In this document: positions 22,800-28,986 of the stretch, piece by piece
Layout of the letters: the number at the start of each line of letters is the position of its first letter
How positions within the stretch are numbered: position 1 is the stretch's first letter
NCBI GenBank assembly: GCA_045807945.1
Contig: JBJMGI010000040.1
Span: 1-30,882 of the forward strand
Length of the DNA stretch: 30,882 bases
Direction: 5' to 3'
Source of the DNA: CAVQGF01 sp045807945
GTDB taxonomy: Bacteria; Acidobacteriota; Terriglobia; Terriglobales; Acidobacteriaceae
Program-made: the position numbers and the translations under genes
Notes under the pieces: model-generated
Database searches by the model: none
The model's input: the letters and a program-made list of their open reading frames with translations, nothing else
What the model was told of the DNA's origin: nothing

Positions 22800-22817
22800 A
22801 GTAGAATCCGCTTCCAC

Positions 22818-23099
22818 GTGGACAAGCAAACCAAACTCGGACTTGCTGATTTAGTCGAACAGATCGCAGACGGAGTCGTGTTTGATGAGGAAAAATATTT
22901 CCAGTTGAATCGAACTATCGGGTCGGGTGATGTAGATATCCCGATTGGCGCCGCAGCGAACGAATTGACCGAGTATTACTCGGACTGGCTCTCATCCCGA
23001 AAGGCGTTCACAGCTGATCGCAGCTTGAATGAGAAGCGCACGCGGAAAGCGCGCCAAAGGCTGAAGGAACTTGCAGACGAGATTCGACTGCTGCGTTAG
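22818..23099 (+). CDS. Small orphan protein between two hairpin repeats
   Basis: 93 residues from the GTG at 22818; family not recognised. The protein is mixed alpha-helical with a very basic C-terminal helix (NEKRTRKARQRLKEL). A TTG at 22761 would extend it by 19 residues, but that part is translated from the repeat sequence and is probably not real. Its composition is less GC-biased than its neighbours, for example the stretch encoding FDEEKYFQLN. It is flanked by two related hairpin repeats on the same side of the esterase gene. It may be a recently acquired small gene; it could also be non-functional. Confidence 0.45.
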   Translation: MDKQTKLGLADLVEQIADGVVFDEEKYFQLNRTIGSGDVDIPIGAAANELTEYYSDWLSSRKAFTADRSLNEKRTRKARQRLKELADEIRLLR

Positions 23100-23115
23100 C
23101 GAATTTGTCCGTGCC

Positions 23116-23147
23116 GGGTGCCCCACCCAAGCTCCGCTTGGGTGGGG
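23116..23147. repeat. Hairpin repeat, copy 2 (GGGTGCCCCACCC type)
   Basis: CCCCACCCAAGC (23121-23132) and GCTTGGGTGGGG (23136-23147) form a perfect 12-bp stem with a 3-base loop; GGGTG precedes it. It sits between the stops of two convergent genes, so it may also act as a transcription block, although there is no T tract. Confidence 0.75.
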
Positions 23148-23158
23148 ACTTGAACCAA

Positions 23159-23572
23159 TTACGCCGCCACCCTGCTGCCCACAAATCCGCGCACATCCGC
23201 CCGCTGCACCACTTCCGTCAGCTTCGCCAGACCAAACGCGCTCAGCGCGAGGCCGATGTCGCGCAGGGCGATGTCAAAGTACTGTCCGCATGTGATCAGG
23301 TTGATTGCGATCAGCACCAGCCAGATGCTCGCGATGTAAGCCCCGATGCGCGTCCATTTCGTGATGATCATCAGCCCTACGCACATCTCAATCACGCCAA
23401 CCACTACCATGAAAGGATGGCTCAGCCCACCCAGGATGTGAGCTGCGATCGGGCTCAAGTACTGGTCCCAGTTGGTGAGGAGATGAGTGAATTTGTCCAA
23501 CCCGGCGACGAATGGGCCGACGAAGAAGGCCAGCCGCAGCGGCCACCAGGCATTCAGTAGATTCCGTTCCAT
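23159..23572 (-). CDS. DoxX-like membrane protein
   Basis: 137 residues with four hydrophobic segments, in the DoxX style: LRLAFFVGPFVAGLDKF near the N-terminus, then HPFMVVVGVIEMCVGLMII, then IGAYIASIWLVLIAINLI, then a last helix with ALSAFGLAKLT. DoxX relatives are inner-membrane proteins linked to redox and stress; the exact role is unknown here. The ATG at 23572 has GGAGG ten bases upstream; a longer frame up to 23914 runs over the sigma-factor gene and is not credible. It is divergent from the ECF sigma gene and shares a matching promoter type with it (23592-23621). Confidence 0.8.
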   Translation of the reverse strand: MERNLLNAWWPLRLAFFVGPFVAGLDKFTHLLTNWDQYLSPIAAHILGGLSHPFMVVVGVIEMCVGLMIITKWTRIGAYIASIWLVLIAINLITCGQYFDIALRDIGLALSAFGLAKLTEVVQRADVRGFVGSRVAA

Positions 23573-23591
23573 AGTGTTCTTGCCTCCACTC

Positions 23592-23621
23592 AAATGAGCC
23601 CTGAAAAAGGGCAAGGTTACA
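23592..23621 (-). promoter_or_regulatory. ECF-type promoter for doxX-like gene
   Basis: On the minus strand TGTAACC (23621-23615), 14 bases, then GGCTCATTT (23600-23592). The gene starts 20 bases later. The same layout occurs in the opposite direction for the sigma gene (23634-23663). AAC in the -35 element is typical of ECF sigma promoters. Confidence 0.55.
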
Positions 23622-23640
23622 GCGCAAAAAATCTGTAACC
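23615..23640. repeat. Palindrome joining the two divergent -35 elements
   Basis: GGTTACAG (23615-23622) and CTGTAACC (23633-23640) form a perfect 8-bp inverted repeat with a 10-base spacer. Each arm holds the -35 element of one of the two divergent promoters. Confidence 0.7.
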
Positions 23641-23663
23641 CTTCCTGCCGTCGAGACTCATCT
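23634..23663 (+). promoter_or_regulatory. ECF-type promoter for the sigma factor gene
   Basis: TGTAACC (23634-23640), 14 bases, then GACTCATCT (23655-23663), 23 bases before the ATG. It matches the opposite promoter in the -35 word, in spacing and in 7 of 9 bases of the -10 word. This suggests that the sigma factor drives its own gene and doxX; that step is inference. Confidence 0.55.
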
Positions 23664-23686
23664 AATTGCAAGGCAAGGAAACCAGG

Positions 23687-24388
23687 ATGGAACAGGCCGT
23701 ACTCGACTCCCGGGCGGGGGACAACGACCAACAGCTCACCGACGAGCAGGTAGTCGAACGTGTGCTGGCCGGCGACAGCGCGCTCTTCGAGGTGATCATG
23801 CGCCGCTATAACCAGCGGCTCTATCGCGCCGCCCGCGCCATCACCCGAAGCGACTCGGAAGCCGAAGACGTGCTGCAAGACGCTTACGTTCGTGCCTTCC
23901 AGCATCTGGGGCAATATCGCGGTGAGTCGGCTTTCGGAGGATGGCTTACCCGGATCGCGGTCAATGAGGCGATTGGCAGGTTGCGGCAGAGCAAAAAGTT
24001 TGAGCCCTTGGAAGATTCCGAAGGCGAGGTCGTACAGATGAGTTCACCCGAGAGAAGTCCGGAACAATCAGCCGCCGATAGCGAAACGCGCGCGCTGCTC
24101 GAACGGGCGGTCGAGCGCCTGCCCGACAATTATCGAGTCGTCTACATGCTGCGCGAAGTCGAAGAATTGAGCACCGCCGAGACTGCTCAGGTGCTCGAGG
24201 CTACGGAAGAGAACGTGAAAGTGCGCCTGCATCGCGCCCGCGCCCTGCTGCGCAAACAGCTGTATGCCTCTGTCGGCAAGAATGCGCGCGAAGCATTCAC
24301 TTTTCACGCTGTCCGCTGCGATCGCGTAGTGCGAAATGTCTTCGCTCGGCTGACCGAACTCGGAATCACTACCCCGCGCCAAATCTGA
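23687..24388 (+). CDS. ECF-family RNA polymerase sigma factor
   Basis: Directs RNA polymerase to stress-type promoters. 233 residues. Sigma region 2 is at about 30-95 (ALFEVIMRRYNQRLYRAARAI, EAEDVLQDAYVRAF, FGGWLTRIAVNEA); region 4 is at about 140-195 (RLPDNYRVVYMLREVEELS, NVKVRLHRARALLRKQL). Regions 1 and 3 are absent, as expected for ECF. A C-terminal tail follows, with FHAVRCDRVVRNVFARL. ATG 23687 is chosen over a TTG at 23666 because AAGGAAA lies before it. No anti-sigma gene lies next to it; the 1.1 kb that follows is gene-free. It is divergent from the doxX-like gene with a matching promoter on both sides. Confidence 0.93.
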   Translation: MEQAVLDSRAGDNDQQLTDEQVVERVLAGDSALFEVIMRRYNQRLYRAARAITRSDSEAEDVLQDAYVRAFQHLGQYRGESAFGGWLTRIAVNEAIGRLRQSKKFEPLEDSEGEVVQMSSPERSPEQSAADSETRALLERAVERLPDNYRVVYMLREVEELSTAETAQVLEATEENVKVRLHRARALLRKQLYASVGKNAREAFTFHAVRCDRVVRNVFARLTELGITTPRQI

Positions 24389-24591
24389 ATTCCGCACAGT
24401 TATTCACATTACAAAGCATTTTTGCCCAATATCCATGCGGCCGCTGAAAGCAGCATGAACACTGGCGGTTTCGCGCAACCCGCATGGAATCTAGCGATTT
24501 CTCATTCCGAGTTGCACAATTTGCGCACCATGCGCCTGTGGACGGGCTGCACTCAATTGAAAACAAAGGAATTAAAATCGCAAAATAATCA
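24389..24591. other. Gene-free leader of the RNA region
   Basis: About 200 bp after the sigma gene stop, more AT-rich toward its end. I see no coding signal, no terminator and no repeat here. It leads into the promoter at 24592. Confidence 0.5.
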
Positions 24592-24619
24592 TTGACTAAA
24601 AAACACGTGGGAGTAAAGT
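24592..24619 (+). promoter_or_regulatory. Sigma70-like promoter ahead of the structured RNA region
   Basis: TTGACT (24592-24597), 16 bases, TAAAGT (24614-24619). Transcription would start near 24626, just before the first RNA-like unit. No start codon with a ribosome site and a plausible ORF follows. Confidence 0.5.
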
Positions 24620-24649
24620 CAGCCTCGTTCTTTGACATCTTCCAATGTT

Positions 24650-25025
24650 TTTCCGGTTGGTGGCGCGTCCGGGGCTCAAGCCCAAGTCACCGTCGAGAAG
24701 GTTCGCATAGCGTAGCGGCGCAGCGGACCTAAGCATTCAGCCTTCGCAAGCAGAATGCACCTTACGCCTTCGCAAGCGTAGGGATAAGCACTGGCCTCAC
24801 GGCTGGTGCCTATCGCAGCCGCAAGCTGCGATAGAAGTCTTACCTTAGCGGGTAAGACATCACTCACGCCTTCGCAAGCGTGAGTGAGCAGTCATGGCCG
24901 CAAGCTGTGACAAATATTACGTGCCCGCAAGCACGTCGACGGAGGGCGGGGTAAGGGTCTATAGCAACCTGCTGGTCGAGGAGAACAGGAACGAATAGTC
25001 GAAGGCAAGATAGGATCCCGAGGCG
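24650..25025 (+). ncRNA. Candidate structured RNA, unit A with an array of hairpins
   Basis: It begins with a core TTTTTCCGGTTGGTGGC... (24650-24688) and ends with a core around AAGGGTCTATAGC...CTGGTCGAGGAG (24951-24995); both are similar to unit B. CCGTCGA (24690-24696) and TCGACGG (24936-24942) pair over 7 bp and enclose seven or eight stem-loops. Perfect stems are 24811-24833 (9 bp), 24837-24858 (8 bp), 24860-24887 (10 bp) and 24919-24936 (6 bp). Stems with G-U pairs are 24761-24782, 24788-24809 (two G-U) and 24891-24911 (two G-U); 24733-24758 is a further stem. G-U pairs and the enclosing helix favour function as plus-strand RNA. The loops carry CTTCGCAAG or CCGCAAG again and again. The short ORFs here are not convincing. 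Confidence 0.5.
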
Positions 25026-25032
25026 TTGACCG

Positions 25033-25225
25033 ATTTTTCCGGTTGGCGGTGAGCCCGGAGCCCGAGCTTCAAAAGATCGCACGCAGCTTTTTCTGGCGCA
25101 AGCCGGTAAGGAAACTGTGGCGCAGGTCGGCAAGGGTCTTACGCGAGCTACTGGCCGAGAAGAATGGGTCAACAGCACCTCGGGATTCTTTATTTGTGGC
25201 GAACCTTCGGTTCGCAAACCGCTGA
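25033..25225 (+). ncRNA. Candidate structured RNA, unit B (possibly HEARO/omega-RNA-like)
   Basis: The 5' core TTTTTCCGGTTGGCGG... matches unit A at 26 of 33 positions, mostly with transitions between them. CCCGAG (25061-25066) pairs with CTCGGG (25179-25184) and would close the unit. Inside, CGCACGCAG (25078-25086) pairs with CTGTGGCG (25115-25122), with one bulge and one G-U. At the tip is CTGGC-GCAA-GCCGG (25093-25106), a GNRA tetraloop. The 3' core AAGGGTCTTACGC...CTGGCCGAGAAG (25132-25163) matches unit A. A perfect hairpin, GCGAACC-TTC-GGTTCGC (25199-25215), follows. From memory the part AACAGCACCTCGGG...TTTGTGGCGAACC resembles HEARO/omega RNA of IscB elements. No IscB or TnpB gene is in the window. 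Confidence 0.5.
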
Positions 25226-25320
25226 ACAATCCACTCACTAGAGATTTTTACGCGCTTGGCGCGCGCTATACTCGCGCGGAAGTCGGCGGCATCGCTTAAA
25301 AATTTCTGGCGCTACCTGTT

Positions 25321-25369
25321 GTCATTCTGAGCGAAGGCCGCTCAGGCGACCGTAGTCGAAGAATCCTTA
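25321..25369. repeat. Dispersed intergenic repeat GTCATTCTGAGCGAAG, copy 2
   Basis: It begins GTCATTCTGAGCGAAG and ends AGTCGAAGAATCCTTA. The ends match the copy at 30827; the centre differs (GGCCGCTCAGGCGACC). It lies downstream of the RNA region. The rest of 25226-25504 holds no gene that I can see; 25253-25280 has some GC-rich self-complementary sequence. Confidence 0.75.
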
Positions 25370-25504
25370 TCGGCAGAATTCCCACTATCGTCGCGTCAAT
25401 TCCTGAACCGCCATTCAGTCGTGAGCTGCTGGAATAAATCTTGGCTGCCGGCAGTTCGAATCAACAACGCAGCCCAAAACTGCGCTAAACTATCCGGATT
25501 GCAA

Positions 25505-25885
25505 ATGCGTCGCGCCCTCTCCAGCATCGTGCTCGTTCTCTTCGCAGTGGCCGTGTTCACTCCGGCGGCGATGGCGTCGTACACCCTGAAGCACAATTGC
25601 TGCGCTCAGGCGCTCGCAGCACAAAACGAAGAGCACTGCCATGGGATGAGCATGCCGATGGCGCCTGCCTCCGGCATGCACGGCATGAGCATGAGCAAGT
25701 GTGGCTTCTGTTCTCCCGCGCTCACCATCAGCTCCAGCGTGACCAAAGCGGCCAAACCGCTACCCGCCGGTGTCGCTCCCGTGGGGAGCGATCCGCACCC
25801 ATTCCTAACCGAGTTCGCTCCTTCCGCCACCTCGCAAGACCAGACTTCGCAACTCTCCGAACGCGCTCCTCCTGCCAAGCAGTAG
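25505..25885 (+). CDS. Small secreted Cys/His/Met-rich protein, probable metal binder
   Basis: 126 residues; family not firmly recognised (it is somewhat like DUF2946-type proteins found near copper genes). The signal peptide is MRRALSSIVLVLFAVAVFTPAAMA. The mature N-terminal half is rich in possible copper ligands: C32-C33, H44-C45-H46, M48, M50, M52, M58-H59, M61, M63, and a CxxC at C66/C69. The second half is Pro/Ser-rich and low in complexity. ATG 25505 starts the signal peptide; an earlier frame at 25421 adds unlikely residues. It lies 51 bp before a TonB-dependent receptor, so a joint role in metal uptake or sensing at the envelope is inferred. Confidence 0.7.
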   Translation: MRRALSSIVLVLFAVAVFTPAAMASYTLKHNCCAQALAAQNEEHCHGMSMPMAPASGMHGMSMSKCGFCSPALTISSSVTKAAKPLPAGVAPVGSDPHPFLTEFAPSATSQDQTSQLSERAPPAKQ

Positions 25886-25936
25886 CCCTGTAACAAATAA
25901 CCTGGGGCCCTGCTCTTTCACGTTAGGAGATCAGCC

Positions 25937-28168
25937 GTGTCTTTTGTTTTTTCGGGACGTTCGCTGCGGCGAGCGCTCGCATTCATTTTCCTTTCTTCTG
26001 TCTGCGCATTCGCGACACTCTTTGGCAGCGTTCGGGGTGTAATTCATGACCCGCAGCACCGCCCCGTGCAGGGCGCGAAAGTCGTCCTGCGCTCTACCTC
26101 ATCCGATTGGAAACAGGAATCGCTTACGAATGAGAATGGAGCGTTTCTCTTCACCACCGTTCCGGCCGGAATGTACGAAGTTTCTACTGCTGCAGAGGGC
26201 TTCAATCCCCAATCGCAGCAGATCCAAGTCAACTCCGGAACGGGAAGCGAGCTGCACTTTCAGTTCGCCGTCGCCTCGGTGAAGCAGCAGGTCGAAGTCT
26301 CGGCCGCTCCCGAGCTGGTGAACCCGGCGTCATCCACCACAGAGTCTTTGATCAGCCGCAGCGAGATCGCGAACGCTCCCGGAGCGGATCGCTCGAACAG
26401 CCTGGCGATGATCACCAACTATGTTCCCGGCTCGTACATGGTGCACGACCAGCTACACGTCCGCGGCGGGCACCAGACCTCATGGCTGGTCGATGGTGTT
26501 CCCGTTCCCAACACCAACATCGCCAGCAACGTCGGGCCGCAGTTCGATCCCAAGGACATCGATTACCTTGAAGTGCAGCGCGGCGGCTACTCCGCAGAAT
26601 ACGGCGATCGCGCCTACGGCACCTTCAACGTCATCCCGCGCTCGGGATTCGAGCGTAACAATGAAGGCGAGCTCGTCACCAGCTATGGCAGCTACAACAC
26701 CACCGACGATCAGTTGAGCTTGGGCAGCCACACCGAGCGCTTCGCCTATTTCGGAAGCTTGAGCGGAAATTTTTCAGACCTCGGGCTCGAGACTCCTGTT
26801 GCGAAGACTCTTCACGATCAAGCCTGGGGCCTCGGCGGATTCGGCAACATCATCTATAACCTCACCCCCGCCGATCAGCTGCGCGTGGTCGGCTCCAGCC
26901 GCGGCGACGAATACGAGATCCCGAACACGCCCGAGCAGCAGGCCGAGGGAATCCGCGACCACCAATCCGAGCGCGATAGCTTCCTCAATCTCACCTGGGC
27001 GCACACCGCGAAAAATGGCGTGCTCTTCACGCTTTCGCCCTTCTACCACTTCAACAGTGCGAATTTTTACGGCGGTCCGAACGACACACCCATTAGCACC
27101 ACCGACCAGCGCGCCTCGAACTACTTCGGAGGCCAGGGCGCGGTCGCCATTACTCGCGGACGCCACAATGCGCGCCTCGGCTTCATCGCCTTGGGCGAGC
27201 ACGAGAACCATCGCTTCGGACTCACCGCCAACGACGGCAGCGGCGACTCGCTGCGCCAGCGCAACGCGCTCGGCGGGAACATCGAAACCGTCTTCCTCGA
27301 AGATGGTTTCAAAGCCGCCGAGTGGCTCACCATCAATGGCGGTGTGCGCCTCACGCATTTCGGCGGACTCATCAACGAGAACTCTGCCGACCCGCGCATC
27401 GGCGCCGCCATTCGAATTCCGAAAGTCGGGGCTGTCCTCCGCGGCTTCTACGGACGCTACTATCAGCCGCCTCCGATCGAGACCTTGAGCGGCCCTCTCC
27501 TCGGTCTCGCCGCCCTCGACGGCGTCGGCTTCCTTCCGCTCCGCGGTGAACGCGATGAGCAGTGGGAGATCGGCCTCGGCATTCCTATCAAGGGTTGGGC
27601 GATCGACGGCGCCTACTTCCATACTTTCGCCAAGAATTACTTCGACCACGACGCGCTCGAGAACTCGAACATCTTCTTCCCGCTGACTATTGATCGTGGC
27701 CGCATTCGCGGATGGGAGGCGACGCTTCGCTCCCCGCAAGTCCTCGGACGGCTCGGCGCGCACCTCGCCTATTCGCATCAGTACGCCGAAGGACGCGGCG
27801 GCCTTACCGGCGGCCTCACCGATTTCGCCCCCCCGGAAGATGGTGATTACTTCTTCCTCGACCACGACCAGCGTGACACTCTGAATTTCGGCGTGGACGT
27901 AAAAATCCCTAAAAACACCTGGGTCTCGAGCAATGTCCTCTACGGCTCGGGATTCCTCCAAGGCGACGGCCCGGCGCACTTCCCCGGCCACACTACCCTC
28001 GATCTTGCCATCGGCAAGAACTTCGGTGAGAGCTGGGGGTTAAAGCTGGCAGCAACCAATGTCACCGATAACCGCTATCAGCTCGACGAATCGAACACCT
28101 TCGGAGGAACGCACTTTTACGACGCCCGCCGGGTCGTGCTCCAGCTCAAATACAAGTTCCATTACTGA
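25937..28168 (+). CDS. TonB-dependent outer-membrane receptor with carboxypeptidase-regulatory-like N-terminal domain
   Basis: 743 residues. A signal peptide is followed by a beta-sandwich of the carboxypeptidase regulatory type (about 28-115: LFGSVRGVIHDPQHRPVQGA, GAFLFTTVPAGMYEV). The plug domain is at about 120-240, with LHVRGGHQTSWLVDGVPVPN and DIDYLEVQRGGYSAEYGDRAYGTFNVIPRSG. The C-terminal barrel is about 500 residues and ends in an aromatic residue (LKYKFHY), the normal signal for barrel assembly. The layout is that of the Oar/SusC-like and TonB receptor group common in Acidobacteria. The ligand is unknown; the Cys/His/Met-rich neighbour suggests a metal. GTG 25937 has AGGAG seven bases upstream. 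Confidence 0.93.
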   Translation: MSFVFSGRSLRRALAFIFLSSVCAFATLFGSVRGVIHDPQHRPVQGAKVVLRSTSSDWKQESLTNENGAFLFTTVPAGMYEVSTAAEGFNPQSQQIQVNSGTGSELHFQFAVASVKQQVEVSAAPELVNPASSTTESLISRSEIANAPGADRSNSLAMITNYVPGSYMVHDQLHVRGGHQTSWLVDGVPVPNTNIASNVGPQFDPKDIDYLEVQRGGYSAEYGDRAYGTFNVIPRSGFERNNEGELVTSYGSYNTTDDQLSLGSHTERFAYFGSLSGNFSDLGLETPVAKTLHDQAWGLGGFGNIIYNLTPADQLRVVGSSRGDEYEIPNTPEQQAEGIRDHQSERDSFLNLTWAHTAKNGVLFTLSPFYHFNSANFYGGPNDTPISTTDQRASNYFGGQGAVAITRGRHNARLGFIALGEHENHRFGLTANDGSGDSLRQRNALGGNIETVFLEDGFKAAEWLTINGGVRLTHFGGLINENSADPRIGAAIRIPKVGAVLRGFYGRYYQPPPIETLSGPLLGLAALDGVGFLPLRGERDEQWEIGLGIPIKGWAIDGAYFHTFAKNYFDHDALENSNIFFPLTIDRGRIRGWEATLRSPQVLGRLGAHLAYSHQYAEGRGGLTGGLTDFAPPEDGDYFFLDHDQRDTLNFGVDVKIPKNTWVSSNVLYGSGFLQGDGPAHFPGHTTLDLAIGKNFGESWGLKLAATNVTDNRYQLDESNTFGGTHFYDARRVVLQLKYKFHY

Positions 28169-28248
28169 CGGCCGATCACAAAACGCCGCTCGCGTACGGA
28201 AAGTAGGGAAATCTCGCTGACAAAACGCCTTCCCGCGCATCTATTACA

Positions 28249-28929
28249 ATGAAAATGCCTATGAAAGCTCTCTTTCTAGCCCTCATCCTCGCAACTTCCT
28301 TCGGCGCATTTGCCGCAGAAACCTGCTCCGTCAAGCCGCCAGCCGGCTCACAACTCGCAATCGTCGAGTTCGAAGACCTCCAGTGTCCGCGCTGCGCCGC
28401 CGTCACTGGGACCGTGCACGATGCGGCGCGCGTCTACAAGATCCCGCTCGTGCGCTACGACTTCCCGCTCGCGATGCATAACTGGTCGAAGCAGGCTTCC
28501 ATCATCGGGCGCTACTTCGATCATCTTTCCGCCGAGCCGGGCGCGAAAGAGAAGAACCTCGGGGACGAGTACCGGCGTTACATCTTCGAGAACCAGCCCG
28601 CAATCACTCCAGACAGTCTCCGCAATTATGCCGACACCTTCGCCAAGAGTAAGGGCGTGACTCTGCCGCAGAACGTCGATCCCAAAGGTGAGTTGGACAA
28701 GGAAGTGAACCTGAGCTACGCGTGCGGCGTCGCTAACAAGATCCAGCACACGCCGACGGTTTTCCTGGTGAAAGATGATGGCAGCGCGCCCGTCGAGGTG
28801 CAGGACATGGACAAGCTCTACGCCACCATCGACACAATGCTGCCCAAAACGAAGGCCTCGCCGAAGTCGGCCAGCAGCACCGCTCCCAAGAAGAAGACGG
28901 TAGCCAAGAAAAGCGTCGCGCAGAAGTAA
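28249..28929 (+). CDS. DsbA-like thioredoxin-fold protein, exported
   Basis: 226 residues. The signal peptide is MKMPMKALFLALILATSFGAFAA. The thioredoxin fold of the DsbA/Thioredoxin_4 type carries the active site C46-P-R-C49 in FEDLQCPRCAA, and the cis-Pro loop HTPTVFLV. It is therefore a periplasmic thiol oxidoreductase, either oxidase or isomerase. The C-terminus is a long Lys/Ser/Ala tail (about 200-226), unusual for the family. ATG 28249 has no clear ribosome site; 28255 and 28261 are also ATG. It ends 55 bp before a convergent peroxiredoxin, with a terminator in between. Confidence 0.9.
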   Translation: MKMPMKALFLALILATSFGAFAAETCSVKPPAGSQLAIVEFEDLQCPRCAAVTGTVHDAARVYKIPLVRYDFPLAMHNWSKQASIIGRYFDHLSAEPGAKEKNLGDEYRRYIFENQPAITPDSLRNYADTFAKSKGVTLPQNVDPKGELDKEVNLSYACGVANKIQHTPTVFLVKDDGSAPVEVQDMDKLYATIDTMLPKTKASPKSASSTAPKKKTVAKKSVAQK

Positions 28930-28938
28930 AGACACAAA

Positions 28939-28986
28939 CGCCACCGATCAACACTGAATAATCGGTGTGAATCTGTGGCGCTTTTT
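28939..28986 (+). terminator. Terminator between convergent DsbA-like and peroxiredoxin genes
   Basis: CGCCAC (28939-28944) pairs with GTGGCG (28975-28980), and an inner CACCGAT/ATCGGTG is an alternative. CTTTTT follows on the plus strand and overlaps the peroxiredoxin stop codon. On the minus strand the tail is less T-rich. Confidence 0.65.

Noticed and set aside
23573..23914. Extended start of the doxX-like gene
   Set aside because: It would run through the sigma-factor gene and both promoters; ATG 23572 has a ribosome site and starts the membrane protein.
24697..24936. CRISPR array
   Set aside because: The repeated word is only the loop of hairpins with different stems; there is no constant 24-37 base repeat, no even spacing and no cas gene.
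24626..25230. RNase P RNA, tmRNA or SRP RNA
   Set aside because: The conserved signatures that I know for these are missing, for example the tRNA-like ends of tmRNA and the P4 core of RNase P.
24676..25299. Several short ORFs on both strands of the RNA region
   Set aside because: They have no ribosome sites or recognisable protein patterns, and the hairpin array accounts for their sequence.
25926..25936. ECF-type promoter like that of the sigma gene before the TonB receptor
   Set aside because: A TGTAACA word exists upstream (near 25890), but no GRCTCATYT-like element lies at the right distance.
26774..27991. 405-residue minus-strand frame across the TonB receptor gene
   Set aside because: It is a low-complexity Val/Glu/Ala shadow; the receptor frame is clear.
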